Positions 41,456 to 50,500 of a stretch of 64,000 bases of DNA are shown here, piece after piece (position 1 is the stretch's first letter; every line of letters begins with the position of its first letter). A model generated the notes under the pieces. It searched no databases. It saw only the letters and a list, made by a program, of their open reading frames with translations, and was not told the origin of the DNA. The stretch spans positions 62,001 through 126,000 of the forward strand of contig JBDTMZ010000168.1 in NCBI GenBank assembly GCA_039934035.1, written 5' to 3'. A program made the position numbers and the translations under genes. This DNA is from Solibacter sp039934035 (GTDB lineage: Bacteria; Acidobacteriota; Terriglobia; Bryobacterales; Bryobacteraceae).

Positions 41456-44400
41456 ATGCCAAGCATTGCTGTTCGTATCGCCGGACGTCTCCTCGTCCTT
41501 GTCTCCCTAGCCTGTACTGTGCAGGCGCAAACTCCCACGGCATCGTCACCCGATTTCTTTGAAACCAAGGTCCGCCCGGTACTGGCAAACAATTGCTGGA
41601 ATTGTCACGGCAATTCCGCCCTGGGAGGCTTGCGGGTCGATAGCCGCGAAGGCCTCATGAAGGGCGGCAAGTCCGGAGCTGCCATGGTGCCCGGCGAGCC
41701 CGATAAAAGCCTTTTGATCACTGCCATCCGGCAGACGGGCTCGACTCTGAAAATGCCCCAGGGCGGAAAACTCAAGGACAGCGAGATCAACGATATCGTT
41801 GCCTGGGTGAAGGCCGGCGCTGTTTGGCCGGCGTCCGGCGCAGTACAAACTTCCACCAGCGACGGCAAGTATCACATCGCCCCGGAGCGCCGCGCGTTCT
41901 GGTCGCTGCAGCCGCTGAAGAATCCGCCGGCGCCCGCGGTCAAAGACCCGCGCTGGTCCAAGTCGGAAATCGACCGCTTCGTGATCGCGCATCTCGATCA
42001 GCAGGGCCTCAAACCGGTAAAGCCCGCCGCCAAACGCGATCTCCTGCGCCGCGCCACGTTCGACCTCACGGGCCTGCCGCCGACGCCGGAAGAGATCGCC
42101 GCCTTCGACAAAGATCAGTCGCCCGACGCCTTCGCGAAGGTGGTGGATCGCCTGCTTGCGTCGCCTCACTACGGCGAACGTTGGGGCCGCGAGTGGCTCG
42201 ATGTCGCGCGCTATGGCGAAGACGACTACCGCAGCCTCAACCCCAATCCGCGCGGCTTCCGGCCCTATCCCAACGCGTTCATCTATCGCGATTGGGTGAT
42301 TCAGGCGTTCAACGACGACCTGCCTTATGACGCGTTTGTGAAGGCGCAGCTTGCCGGCGACCTGCTCGATCCCAAGACCCGCTACAAGACTGTTCCCGCC
42401 ACCGGCTTTCTCGGTCTCGGCCCCTGGTATTACGACAACGGCTCGGTGGAAGTCACCCGCGCCGATGAGCGGCACGACCGTGTGGACGTGGTCACGCGCG
42501 GCTTCCTCGGACTCACCGTCGCCTGCGCCCGCTGCCACGATCACAAGTACGATCCCATTCCGCAGACCGATTATTATTCCTTGGCCGGCGTCTTCCTGAA
42601 CACTTCGTACCACGAGTATCCGCGCGTGCCCAAATCCGTGGTCGATTCCTATACCAAGGTCGAGGACGAGATCGAGAAGAAGCAAAAGATGCTGCAGACC
42701 ATGCAAACCAATCTCGGCACGGAACTCGCGGAATCGCTGGCATTCAAGGCTTCGGCTTACTTACAGGGCGTCTACGACGTGGTCGTGTCGAAGCGCGAGA
42801 TGGATACCGTTGTCGAGAACCGCAAGCTTGATTACGAACTGCTGGACCGGTGGATCAAGTACATGGAAAAGCCCACCGACAAGTACAAATACAAAGAAGC
42901 CTGGCAGACCATGATCAAGCGCGCCCTGGCGGCCAACGCGGGCCCCGCCGGTGGACGCGGTGGACGCGGCGGCGCGGCCGGCATGGGGGCGGCGCCTGCG
43001 GCAACTCCGGCGACTCCGGCAACTCCGGCAACTCCGGCAACTCCGGCAACTCCGGCAAGCGCGCCGGCGACCAAGGCGGCGCCTGACGCCGCGGCCGCCG
43101 TACCCGCGCCGGAAATGGAAGCGGCGAAAGCTCCGGAAGCGGCGACAGCTCCGGAAGTGGTGAAAGACCCCATGCCGGCGACTCCCGAAGCGCCGAAAGC
43201 AGTAGCGGCGACTCCTGCCGCCGGTGGTGGTGGCGGTGGTGGCGGCTTTGGAGGCGGTGGTGGTGGACGCGGCGGACGCGGTGGCGCAGGCGGTGGCGGC
43301 AACCCGGAAGTCAAAAAGCTTGCCGACGAGTTCCAGGAGAACGTCGTCAAAGTCATGCTCGCCCGCAAAGACCTGAACGAAGAGAACGAAGTCATCGTCG
43401 CGAAATCGCTGGACGGCACCAAGAAAAAGAAGCGCGCTAACAAGCCCAACGAATTCATCACCAACGACGATTTCTGCCCCAATTGCGGCCTGCGCCTCAA
43501 GAACATGCCGGAGGAAGAAAACAACTTCTGGACGGAAGTCTTCCAACGCGAATTGCGCGATTCCGATGACCCCGCGGCCATGATGGCCATGGGAGGCGGA
43601 CGCGGCGGCAAGCCCGGCGTGCTGCTCTTCCGCGGCTGGGGGCTCGAAAGCCGGACCGGCTCTGAATCTCAAACCCAGATGGCCACCATCCGCACCGACA
43701 TCGAAGAGGGGCGCAAGAAACTCGACCCCGCTTATCCGTTCGTGCACGGCGTGGAAGACGCGGCCAAGCCCGTCGAATTACAGCTCGCGATTCGCGGCAA
43801 TCCGGAAAATCTCGGAGCCGAAGTGCCGCGCCACTTCCTCAGCATTCTCTCGCCGGACGAGCCCAAACCCTTCACCACCGGCAGCGGCCGTCTGGAGCTG
43901 GCGGAAGACATTCTGCAACAGCCCATCAGCATGCGGGTCATCGTAAACCGTGTCTGGAAAGGGCACTTCGGCACCGGCATCGTGGATACTCCGAGTAACT
44001 TCGGTACCACCGGCGAACGGCCCACCAATCCCGAGTTACTCGAGTATCTGGCCAGTTCCTTCGTCAAGAACGGGATGTCCATCAAGAAGCTGCATCGCGA
44101 GATCATGCTCACCTCGGTCTACCAGCTCTCCACGGAAAACGACCCGGCCAACGCCGCGAAAGACTCCGGCAACCGTTCCTACTGGCGCTTCGACCGCAAA
44201 CGTCTCGAAGCCGAACAACTCCGTGACGCTGTGCTGATGGTCTCCGGCAACCTCGATAAATCTGCCGGCGGGCCGTCCATCGATCTCACCCCGGCCTTCA
44301 CCCGCCGTACGGTCTACGGTAAGGTCAGCCGCTACAAGCTCGACGAATATCTCCAGCTCTTCGATTTTCCGGCGCCCAATATCAGCGCCGAGAAGCGCTT

Positions 44401-44956
44401 CACCACCACGGTGCCGTTGCAGCGCCTCTTCCTGATGAATAGCGATTTCATGCAGGCGGAGGCCGAGCAGCTTGCCAAACGCGTCGCAACCGAGCCGGAC
44501 AATCGGGCGCGAATCCGCAAAGCCTATTCACTGGTTTACGGCCGGGAGCCCAGCGAGACTGAAATCAAACTCGGCCTCGAATACCTGCACACCGAACCGA
44601 TGAAAGAGTTCGAAGAGAACAAACTGAAGCCCGCCGACACTCCCGCGGGTGGACGCGGCGGTCGAGGCGGCGGAGGCGGAACCGGAGGCGCACCCGCGGT
44701 CACCACCGACGCAACAAAACCCGCTGCCGACGCTGCTGCTGTTACGGCCGAAGCGGCCCCCGCGGCACCCGCGGCCGACGGCGCCGCTCCCATGGGTATG
44801 GGCATGATGGGCGGCATGGGAGGCTTCCCCGGAGCGGGCGGCGGACGTCGTGGCGCCGGTCCCGGCGCTCCGGCCACCGTCAAGTACGAACCTTCAGCTT
44901 GGGGCCGCTATGCCAAAGTCCTGTTCAGCTCCAGCGAATTTCTGTTCATTAACTAG
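41456..44956 (+). CDS. PSD1-type protein: planctomycete cytochrome c, DUF1549 and DUF1553 domains
   Basis: ATG 41456 gives 1166 residues with a signal peptide ending VQAQ; an open extension upstream lacks signal features. The N-terminal PSCyt1 domain has heme motif CWNCH (Cys47) and MPQGG. DUF1549 (about 165-370) includes DLTGLPPTPEEI and ASPHYGERWGREWLDVARYG plus a second CXXCH, CARCHDHKYDPI (Cys357). DUF1553 covers the C-terminal third (MRVIVNRVWKGHFGTGIVDTPSNFG). Between them, residues ~497-618 are an Ala/Thr/Pro and Gly repeat insert. A CPNC motif follows near residue 680. These proteins occur in planctomycetes, verrucomicrobia and acidobacteria next to DUF1501 genes; their reaction is not known. 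Confidence 0.85.
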   Translation: MPSIAVRIAGRLLVLVSLACTVQAQTPTASSPDFFETKVRPVLANNCWNCHGNSALGGLRVDSREGLMKGGKSGAAMVPGEPDKSLLITAIRQTGSTLKMPQGGKLKDSEINDIVAWVKAGAVWPASGAVQTSTSDGKYHIAPERRAFWSLQPLKNPPAPAVKDPRWSKSEIDRFVIAHLDQQGLKPVKPAAKRDLLRRATFDLTGLPPTPEEIAAFDKDQSPDAFAKVVDRLLASPHYGERWGREWLDVARYGEDDYRSLNPNPRGFRPYPNAFIYRDWVIQAFNDDLPYDAFVKAQLAGDLLDPKTRYKTVPATGFLGLGPWYYDNGSVEVTRADERHDRVDVVTRGFLGLTVACARCHDHKYDPIPQTDYYSLAGVFLNTSYHEYPRVPKSVVDSYTKVEDEIEKKQKMLQTMQTNLGTELAESLAFKASAYLQGVYDVVVSKREMDTVVENRKLDYELLDRWIKYMEKPTDKYKYKEAWQTMIKRALAANAGPAGGRGGRGGAAGMGAAPAATPATPATPATPATPATPASAPATKAAPDAAAAVPAPEMEAAKAPEAATAPEVVKDPMPATPEAPKAVAATPAAGGGGGGGGFGGGGGGRGGRGGAGGGGNPEVKKLADEFQENVVKVMLARKDLNEENEVIVAKSLDGTKKKKRANKPNEFITNDDFCPNCGLRLKNMPEEENNFWTEVFQRELRDSDDPAAMMAMGGGRGGKPGVLLFRGWGLESRTGSESQTQMATIRTDIEEGRKKLDPAYPFVHGVEDAAKPVELQLAIRGNPENLGAEVPRHFLSILSPDEPKPFTTGSGRLELAEDILQQPISMRVIVNRVWKGHFGTGIVDTPSNFGTTGERPTNPELLEYLASSFVKNGMSIKKLHREIMLTSVYQLSTENDPANAAKDSGNRSYWRFDRKRLEAEQLRDAVLMVSGNLDKSAGGPSIDLTPAFTRRTVYGKVSRYKLDEYLQLFDFPAPNISAEKRFTTTVPLQRLFLMNSDFMQAEAEQLAKRVATEPDNRARIRKAYSLVYGREPSETEIKLGLEYLHTEPMKEFEENKLKPADTPAGGRGGRGGGGGTGGAPAVTTDATKPAADAAAVTAEAAPAAPAADGAAPMGMGMMGGMGGFPGAGGGRRGAGPGAPATVKYEPSAWGRYAKVLFSSSEFLFIN
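43008..43056 (+). repeat. 9-bp tandem repeat within the PSD1 gene
   Basis: About five to six tandem copies of a 9-base unit read as ACTCCGGCA or ACTCCGGCG and encode Ala-Thr-Pro triplets. They keep the frame, so copy-number change would alter linker length without a frameshift. A glycine-codon-rich stretch follows at 43218-43300. Confidence 0.75.
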
Positions 44957-44964
44957 GAGACCCT

Positions 44965-46527
44965 ATGTCCAGTCATAAATCCTCTAACCCGGTAACTCGA
45001 CGCGAGGCCCTTCGCAAAGTGGGTAACGGTTTCGGCATGCTGGCCTTCGCCAGCATGGTGAACAGTTCTCTGGCGCGCGCGGGTGCCGTGCTCGATGCCG
45101 AAGGCAACATCGGAGTCTCCGGGCTCGATCACCCGCAGCGCGTCAAGCGCGTCATCTTCCTCTTCATGAATGGCGGCTGCTCATCGATCGACAGCTTCGA
45201 TCCCAAGCCGGCGTTGGAAAAATACGACGGCCAACCGCTGCCCGGCGGCACCGTCAAGACCGAGCGCCGCACCGGCGAACTCATGAAGTCGCCCTTCAAG
45301 TTCAAGAAATACGGGCAGTGCGGCATGGACGTCAGCGAACTCTGGCCCCACCTGGGTGAAGTAGCCGACGACATCTGCTGGGTGCGCTCCGTGTTCACCG
45401 AGATTCCGAATCACGAGCCGTCGTGCCTCATGATGAACACCGGGGCCAACCAGGCGGGACGCCCCTCCATGGGCGCCTGGCTGACTTACGGTCTCGGCAC
45501 CGAGAACCAGAATCTGCCGGGCTACGTCGTGCTTTGTCCGGATGTCCCAACCACAGTCGGCCCTCCGTTGTGGAGCAACGGCTTCCTTCCCGCCGTCACG
45601 CAGGGCACCTTCATTTCGAATCGCGTGCAGACCGCTGCCGACGGCGCCGGTGGCGCGGACGGCGAAATGGCGATGGGCGAGGACATGCCCGACGAAATGA
45701 AGGAGGAGAAGGATAAGGACGGTAAGGAAAAGCCCAAGAAAGTCACGATTGAGCGCACCTTCGACCCCAAGAAACTCGTGAGCTTCGTGAACAATCCGAA
45801 GTTCTCACTTACCGAGCAGCGGCGCGAGTTAGACCTTCTCCAGAAACTGGAAGGCATGCGCGAGTCCAACGTGGGCACGGACCAGCAGGTGGAAGGCGTC
45901 ATCAAATCGATGGAAGTCGCCTACCGCATGCAGACCGAAGCGCCCGAGGTCTTCGACGTTCGCAAGGAATCGCAGGCCACGCTCGACATGTACGGTCCCG
46001 GTCCTGTGGCGCGTGGTGCGCTGACCGCTGTCCGACTGGCCGAAAAAGGCGTCCGCATGACGCAGGTGTACTATTCCAAGGGCGACCCGTGGGACGCGCA
46101 TGGCGATATCTTTGCCCACAAGGTCAATGCCAAGAACTCCGACCAGGCCTTTGCCGCGGTAGTCAAAGATCTCAAGGGACGCGGTCTGTGGAAAGACACG
46201 CTGGTGGTCTGCGGCTCTGAATTCGGCCGCACCCCGGTGCGCGAAGTGGGCGGCGCCAGCGGCTCCGTGAAGCGCGGCCGCGATCACAATCCGTTCGGCT
46301 TCACGATGTGGCTCGCCGGCGGCGCTGTGAAAGGCGGCACGATTTACGGCGCCACGGACGACTTCGGCTTCAAGGCCGTCGACAAGCCCGTTCACGTGCA
46401 CGATATCCACGCCACCATCTTGTATCTGTTCGGCATCGAACACACCAAGCTGACTTATCGCTACAGCGGCCGCGACTTCCGCCTGACGGACGTCTCCGGC
46501 CAGGTGCTTCACGATCTGATCGCCTAG
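44965..46527 (+). CDS. DUF1501 sulfatase-like secreted protein
   Basis: The 520-residue protein lies 8 nt after the PSD1-type gene. Its N-terminus (TRREALRKVGNGFGMLAFASM) looks like a Tat signal with the RR pair. The DUF1501 domain (alkaline-phosphatase/sulfatase-like fold) is recognised by RVIFLFMNGGCSSIDSFDPKP, VRSVFTEIPNHEPSCLMMNTG, RPSMGAWLTYGLG, GDPWDAHGDIF and CGSEFGRTPV, and the end GGTIYGATDDFGFKAVDKPVHVHDIHATIL. An acidic/Lys insert lies near residues 230-260. The pairing with PSD1 proteins is widely conserved, but the substrate is unknown. Confidence 0.88.
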   Translation: MSSHKSSNPVTRREALRKVGNGFGMLAFASMVNSSLARAGAVLDAEGNIGVSGLDHPQRVKRVIFLFMNGGCSSIDSFDPKPALEKYDGQPLPGGTVKTERRTGELMKSPFKFKKYGQCGMDVSELWPHLGEVADDICWVRSVFTEIPNHEPSCLMMNTGANQAGRPSMGAWLTYGLGTENQNLPGYVVLCPDVPTTVGPPLWSNGFLPAVTQGTFISNRVQTAADGAGGADGEMAMGEDMPDEMKEEKDKDGKEKPKKVTIERTFDPKKLVSFVNNPKFSLTEQRRELDLLQKLEGMRESNVGTDQQVEGVIKSMEVAYRMQTEAPEVFDVRKESQATLDMYGPGPVARGALTAVRLAEKGVRMTQVYYSKGDPWDAHGDIFAHKVNAKNSDQAFAAVVKDLKGRGLWKDTLVVCGSEFGRTPVREVGGASGSVKRGRDHNPFGFTMWLAGGAVKGGTIYGATDDFGFKAVDKPVHVHDIHATILYLFGIEHTKLTYRYSGRDFRLTDVSGQVLHDLIA

Positions 46528-46859
46528 TAGCTCGTGGTAAGATCGCTCCCTCACATAGCAGAGCCGCGACCGTGAGGGGGCTCCCCTTTCGTGCCCATTC
46601 CACCAAATTCCCCCGCATTTTTCGACTCGTCCGCCCACTCCGTAAACCGAAATCCCATTTACCAAAGTTCCCCCAGGTAAACTCTGCAAACTTATCTCCC
46701 TCATACGACATTTTGATTTGACTTAACCTACGCCATTAACCTAAACTCCAACAATAACCTTACTCAAGGGTCAGTAATACCCTCCTTGTCGAGACAGCAA
46801 GTCCCCCGTCGGAACGCTTGCACAACACACTCAAAGAAACCTGCGTTTTGGAGGATATT
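46528..46859. other. spacer between DUF1501 and TonB-receptor genes
   Basis: This 332-nt spacer has no gene. It contains a 10-bp GCTCCCTCAC/GTGAGGGGGC hairpin near 46555-46581 that may end the DUF1501 operon, a TATCTCCCTCA box at 46694-46704, a promoter candidate at 46719-46748 and an AGGGT/ACCCT inverted repeat at 46768-46784. Confidence 0.45.
46719..46748 (+). promoter_or_regulatory. possible promoter of the TonB-receptor gene
   Basis: TTGACT (46719-46724) and TAAACT (46743-46748) are 18 nt apart, about 110 nt before the TTG start. The AGGGT-N7-ACCCT inverted repeat at 46768-46784 lies just past the expected transcript start, where a repressor could act. Confidence 0.35.
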
Positions 46860-49800
46860 TTGCTCAAACGATCTCTCGTCGCATTATTGCTGGTAGCATT
46901 CTCGCTTGCCGCGCAAACCAGCTCGGTACAGGGAAACATCACTGACGGATCTCAGGCCGCCGTTCCCGAAGCCGTCGTGACGATTACCAATCAGAGTACA
47001 GCCGCCGCTCGAAAGGCGCTTAGCAGCGCCGCCGGCGCGTACAGTTTTGCCCAGTTGCCCCCGGGCGCCTACAAGCTTGCCGTTGAAAAGCCTGGCTTTC
47101 GCAGCGCAATGGCGGACATTACCCTGCAGGTCGATACGCCTGCCAATCTCAACATCCAACTCGAACTCGGTCAGGTCACCGAATCCGTCAGCGTAGAGGC
47201 CGAGGCGCTCTCCATCAATACCCAGAACGCATCCATCGGCAATCCGTTTACCGAAAATCAGGTAAAGGGTCTGCCTCTACAGACCCGCAACGTGGTTGCG
47301 CTGCTCAGCCTGCAGCCCGGCGTTGCCCCCACCGGCCAGGTGCTTGGCGCCAAGGCCGACCAGAACAACGTGACGCTGGATGGCGTAGACGTAAACGACC
47401 AGGAAGGCAACTCCGGCTTTAACGCCGTGCTTCCCGTGCCGCTCGATTCCGTGCAGGAGTTTCGCACCACGGTGGCCGGCCAGGGAGCCGATCAGGGTCG
47501 CTCCTCCGGCGGGCAGGTTTCGCTCGTCACCAAAGGCGGCTCTAACGCCTTCCACGGTTCGCTCTACGAGTACATGCGCAACACCTATACCGCAGCCAAC
47601 ACCTGGTTCAATAACCGCGCTGGTGTGGCGCGCACGCCGCTGGTTCGCAATCAGTATGGCGCTTCCCTCGGTGGCCGCATGATTCGCAATCGCGCCTTCT
47701 TCTTCTTCAATTTTGAAGATCGCAAAGATCGTAGCGGCAGCGCAGTCACCCGAACTGTGCCTTCGGAGACCTTTAAGCAGGGTGTGGTGCAGGTGGCGCT
47801 CAACAACGGCACTACGGCGCAACTCAACTCCGCCGATATCGCCGCGGTGGACCCGCTGCACCAGGGCATCAACAGCTACATGCTCAGCCAGTTCAAGCTT
47901 TACCCCTCGGGGAACGATCCCAAGGCGGCGGCCGATGGCGGGCTGAACTTCTCCGTGCTGCGTTTCAACGCGCCGCAGAAACTGGACAACCGTGCCTACG
48001 TGGGACGCATGGATTTCAACCTCGACTCCGCCGGCAAGCACACCCTGATGCTGCGCGGCACCCTCGCCGATAACGCGCAGGATTCGAGTCTCGCGCAATT
48101 CCCCGGACAATCCGCCGCCGCCAAGAGCCTCGACAATTCCCGCGGACTCGCTGCTCGCTATACGACGGTGATTTCGCCGAGCGTGGTCAACGTGTTCGGC
48201 TACGGCTACACACGCTTGGGCGCCGCCTCCACCGGGAACACCACGGTCGTCCCGTCGTTCTTCTTCGCCAATCTGACGACCACGCCCCGCGCGTCGCAGC
48301 GCGTCGCTCCCACCACCAACATCGTGGACGACCTCACTTGGAACAAAGGCCGCCACACCGTGCAATTCGGCGGCAATCTGCGCTTCATCGCAAACGACCG
48401 CACGGCGTTCAACAATCTGCCGAACTACAGCTTCAGCCGCAACACGCTGCTCGGGCTGGGCGGCGATGTTACGGCCAACGTGCTCTCCCTCATGCAATCG
48501 CGCTACGGCAGCGCCATCAAGCTTTCGTCCGCGACCAACGTGACCAATGCGCTCGGCCCGATGTACGGCCTCATCAACCAGTACGGCGCCACCTATAACG
48601 TGGGCGCCGACGGCAAGGCCATTCCCTTCGGCAATCCCGTGCCCAAATCCTTCGGCACCCAGGAGTACGAATTCTACGTGCAGGACAGCTTCAAGTGGCG
48701 CCGCAACATCACCTTCAACTACGGCCTGCGCTATTCGCTGGACACGGTGCCCTACGAACGTAACGGCATCGAGGGTGTTTCGCAGACGCCGCTCAGCCAG
48801 TTCTTCGCGGACCGCGTCGGCGGACAGGATCGCGGCATCCCCAACGCCTGGCTGCCCACCTCGGTGCTCACCTACAACCTCGGCGGGCCTGTGAATAAAG
48901 GACCCGGCTGGTTCCCGCGCGATAACAACAATCTCGCGCCGCGCTTCTCCATGGCCTATGCACCGGATGGCGACAGCTTCTTCGATCGGCTCCTCGGTAA
49001 AGGCAGCGTGCTCCGCGGCGGCGCTGGCTTGATGTACGATCACTACGGCAACAGCATGGTGACGTCCTTCGCCTCCTCCGGTTCCCCCGGACTTTCCACC
49101 ACCGTGTCGCAGCCGCTCAATACAGATTTCAGCACCTCGTTCCGCTACGCCGGCGGCGCGCTGCCCGCCATCCCCCCGTCGCCCGCCACCGGCTTCCCCT
49201 TCACGCCTCCCACGGTGATCGGCGGCTTTACCAGCTTCAGCGGCGTGGCTTCCGACTTGGCCGCGCCCTACCAGTACCTGCTGAACTTCAGCTATGCGCG
49301 CCCCCTGCCCAAGAAGATGACCATCGAAGTGGGCTACATCGGACGCCTCAGCCACAAAGGACTCATGCAGCAGGATTTCGCTCAGCCCATGACGCTCTTT
49401 AAGGACACCAAGAGCGGCCAGACCTGGATGCAGGCTTCCACCATGCTGAAGCGCCTCTACGACAGCGGCATCACCCCGGCGCAGGTGCAGGCCAACCCGT
49501 CCCTGATTCCGCAGATTCCGTTCTTCGAAGATATCTTCCCCGGCGCCAAGAACTACAAGTTCAACGGCAGCGCCTCCGCCAATTACTACTACTCGGTGTA
49601 CGGCACCTACGCCGGCAGCGATCTCGATGCGCTTAACGATATGGATCGCCTGCGCCAGTCCAACGGCACCTGCATCTCCGTCTACGGCTGCAACACGTTC
49701 TTCGCCAACCAGGCCGCCGGTCTCAGCGCCTGGACCAATGCCGGCAAGAGCGGCTTCAACGGCCTGCAGGTCGTCCTGCGCCGCACCTTCTCTAGTGGCT

Positions 49801-50498
49801 GGGGCTTCGACTTCAACTACACCTGGAGCCACTCCCTGGACAATCTCTCCGGCGCCGAAAGCGATAGCACCGGCACCGGCGTGCAGGACGCCTTCAATCC
49901 CGATGGCTTCCGCGGCCCCTCTGGCTTCGATATCCGTCACAACGTCACGGCCAACACCGTCGTCGAACTGCCTTTCGGTCACAACAAGAAGTTCCTCAAA
50001 ACCATGCCCCGCTGGGCGGACGCGGTGATCGGCGGCTGGCAGGTCTCCCTGCTCGGCACGCTGCGCACCGGCACTCCGGTCAACATCTCTAACGCCGGCC
50101 TCTATCCCACGAACTACCTGAGCTCGGCGATCGGTATCCTGAAGCCCGGCGCGACCATGCCGGCCAACTTCCTCCAGACCGACGAGAAAGGAATCCCCAG
50201 CATCCTTCCTTCGACTACCGCGGTCACCTCCTTCACCGGCCAGGACCCCGGCACGGTCGGCACCCGCGGCATCCTCCGCGTTCCCGGCAATATCAACTTC
50301 GACGCCTCCATCAGCAAGAGCTTCCGGATGCCGTTTGAAGGCCACCGCCTGAGCCTGCGCGGCGAAGCGTTCAACAGCCTCAACCACGTCAACTTCACCA
50401 CGCCGAACCTGAGTCTCGCGACTCCTTCGACCTTCGGTGAATTGACCAGTACTTCCGCCGCTCGCGTTATGCAGTTTGCGTTGCGCTACGAATTCTAG
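46860..50498 (+). CDS. Oar-like TonB-dependent receptor with carboxypeptidase-regulatory-like domain
   Basis: TTG 46860 follows a GGAGG site by about 6 nt and gives 1212 residues with a clean signal peptide (MLKRSLVALLLVAFSLAAQ). Next comes a CarboxypepD_reg-like beta-sandwich (VQGNITDGSQAAVPEAVVTITNQ to GFRSAMADI, about 20-100), a plug domain (NVTLDGVDVNDQEGNSGFN, QVSLVTKGGSNAFHGSLYEYMRNTY) and a long outer-membrane barrel ending ARVMQFALRYEF. Such receptors are very abundant in Solibacter-like acidobacteria and are thought to take up large substrates with TonB energy. A strong hairpin lies 36 nt after the stop. Confidence 0.88.
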   Translation: MLKRSLVALLLVAFSLAAQTSSVQGNITDGSQAAVPEAVVTITNQSTAAARKALSSAAGAYSFAQLPPGAYKLAVEKPGFRSAMADITLQVDTPANLNIQLELGQVTESVSVEAEALSINTQNASIGNPFTENQVKGLPLQTRNVVALLSLQPGVAPTGQVLGAKADQNNVTLDGVDVNDQEGNSGFNAVLPVPLDSVQEFRTTVAGQGADQGRSSGGQVSLVTKGGSNAFHGSLYEYMRNTYTAANTWFNNRAGVARTPLVRNQYGASLGGRMIRNRAFFFFNFEDRKDRSGSAVTRTVPSETFKQGVVQVALNNGTTAQLNSADIAAVDPLHQGINSYMLSQFKLYPSGNDPKAAADGGLNFSVLRFNAPQKLDNRAYVGRMDFNLDSAGKHTLMLRGTLADNAQDSSLAQFPGQSAAAKSLDNSRGLAARYTTVISPSVVNVFGYGYTRLGAASTGNTTVVPSFFFANLTTTPRASQRVAPTTNIVDDLTWNKGRHTVQFGGNLRFIANDRTAFNNLPNYSFSRNTLLGLGGDVTANVLSLMQSRYGSAIKLSSATNVTNALGPMYGLINQYGATYNVGADGKAIPFGNPVPKSFGTQEYEFYVQDSFKWRRNITFNYGLRYSLDTVPYERNGIEGVSQTPLSQFFADRVGGQDRGIPNAWLPTSVLTYNLGGPVNKGPGWFPRDNNNLAPRFSMAYAPDGDSFFDRLLGKGSVLRGGAGLMYDHYGNSMVTSFASSGSPGLSTTVSQPLNTDFSTSFRYAGGALPAIPPSPATGFPFTPPTVIGGFTSFSGVASDLAAPYQYLLNFSYARPLPKKMTIEVGYIGRLSHKGLMQQDFAQPMTLFKDTKSGQTWMQASTMLKRLYDSGITPAQVQANPSLIPQIPFFEDIFPGAKNYKFNGSASANYYYSVYGTYAGSDLDALNDMDRLRQSNGTCISVYGCNTFFANQAAGLSAWTNAGKSGFNGLQVVLRRTFSSGWGFDFNYTWSHSLDNLSGAESDSTGTGVQDAFNPDGFRGPSGFDIRHNVTANTVVELPFGHNKKFLKTMPRWADAVIGGWQVSLLGTLRTGTPVNISNAGLYPTNYLSSAIGILKPGATMPANFLQTDEKGIPSILPSTTAVTSFTGQDPGTVGTRGILRVPGNINFDASISKSFRMPFEGHRLSLRGEAFNSLNHVNFTTPNLSLATPSTFGELTSTSAARVMQFALRYEF

Positions 50499-50500
50499 TC

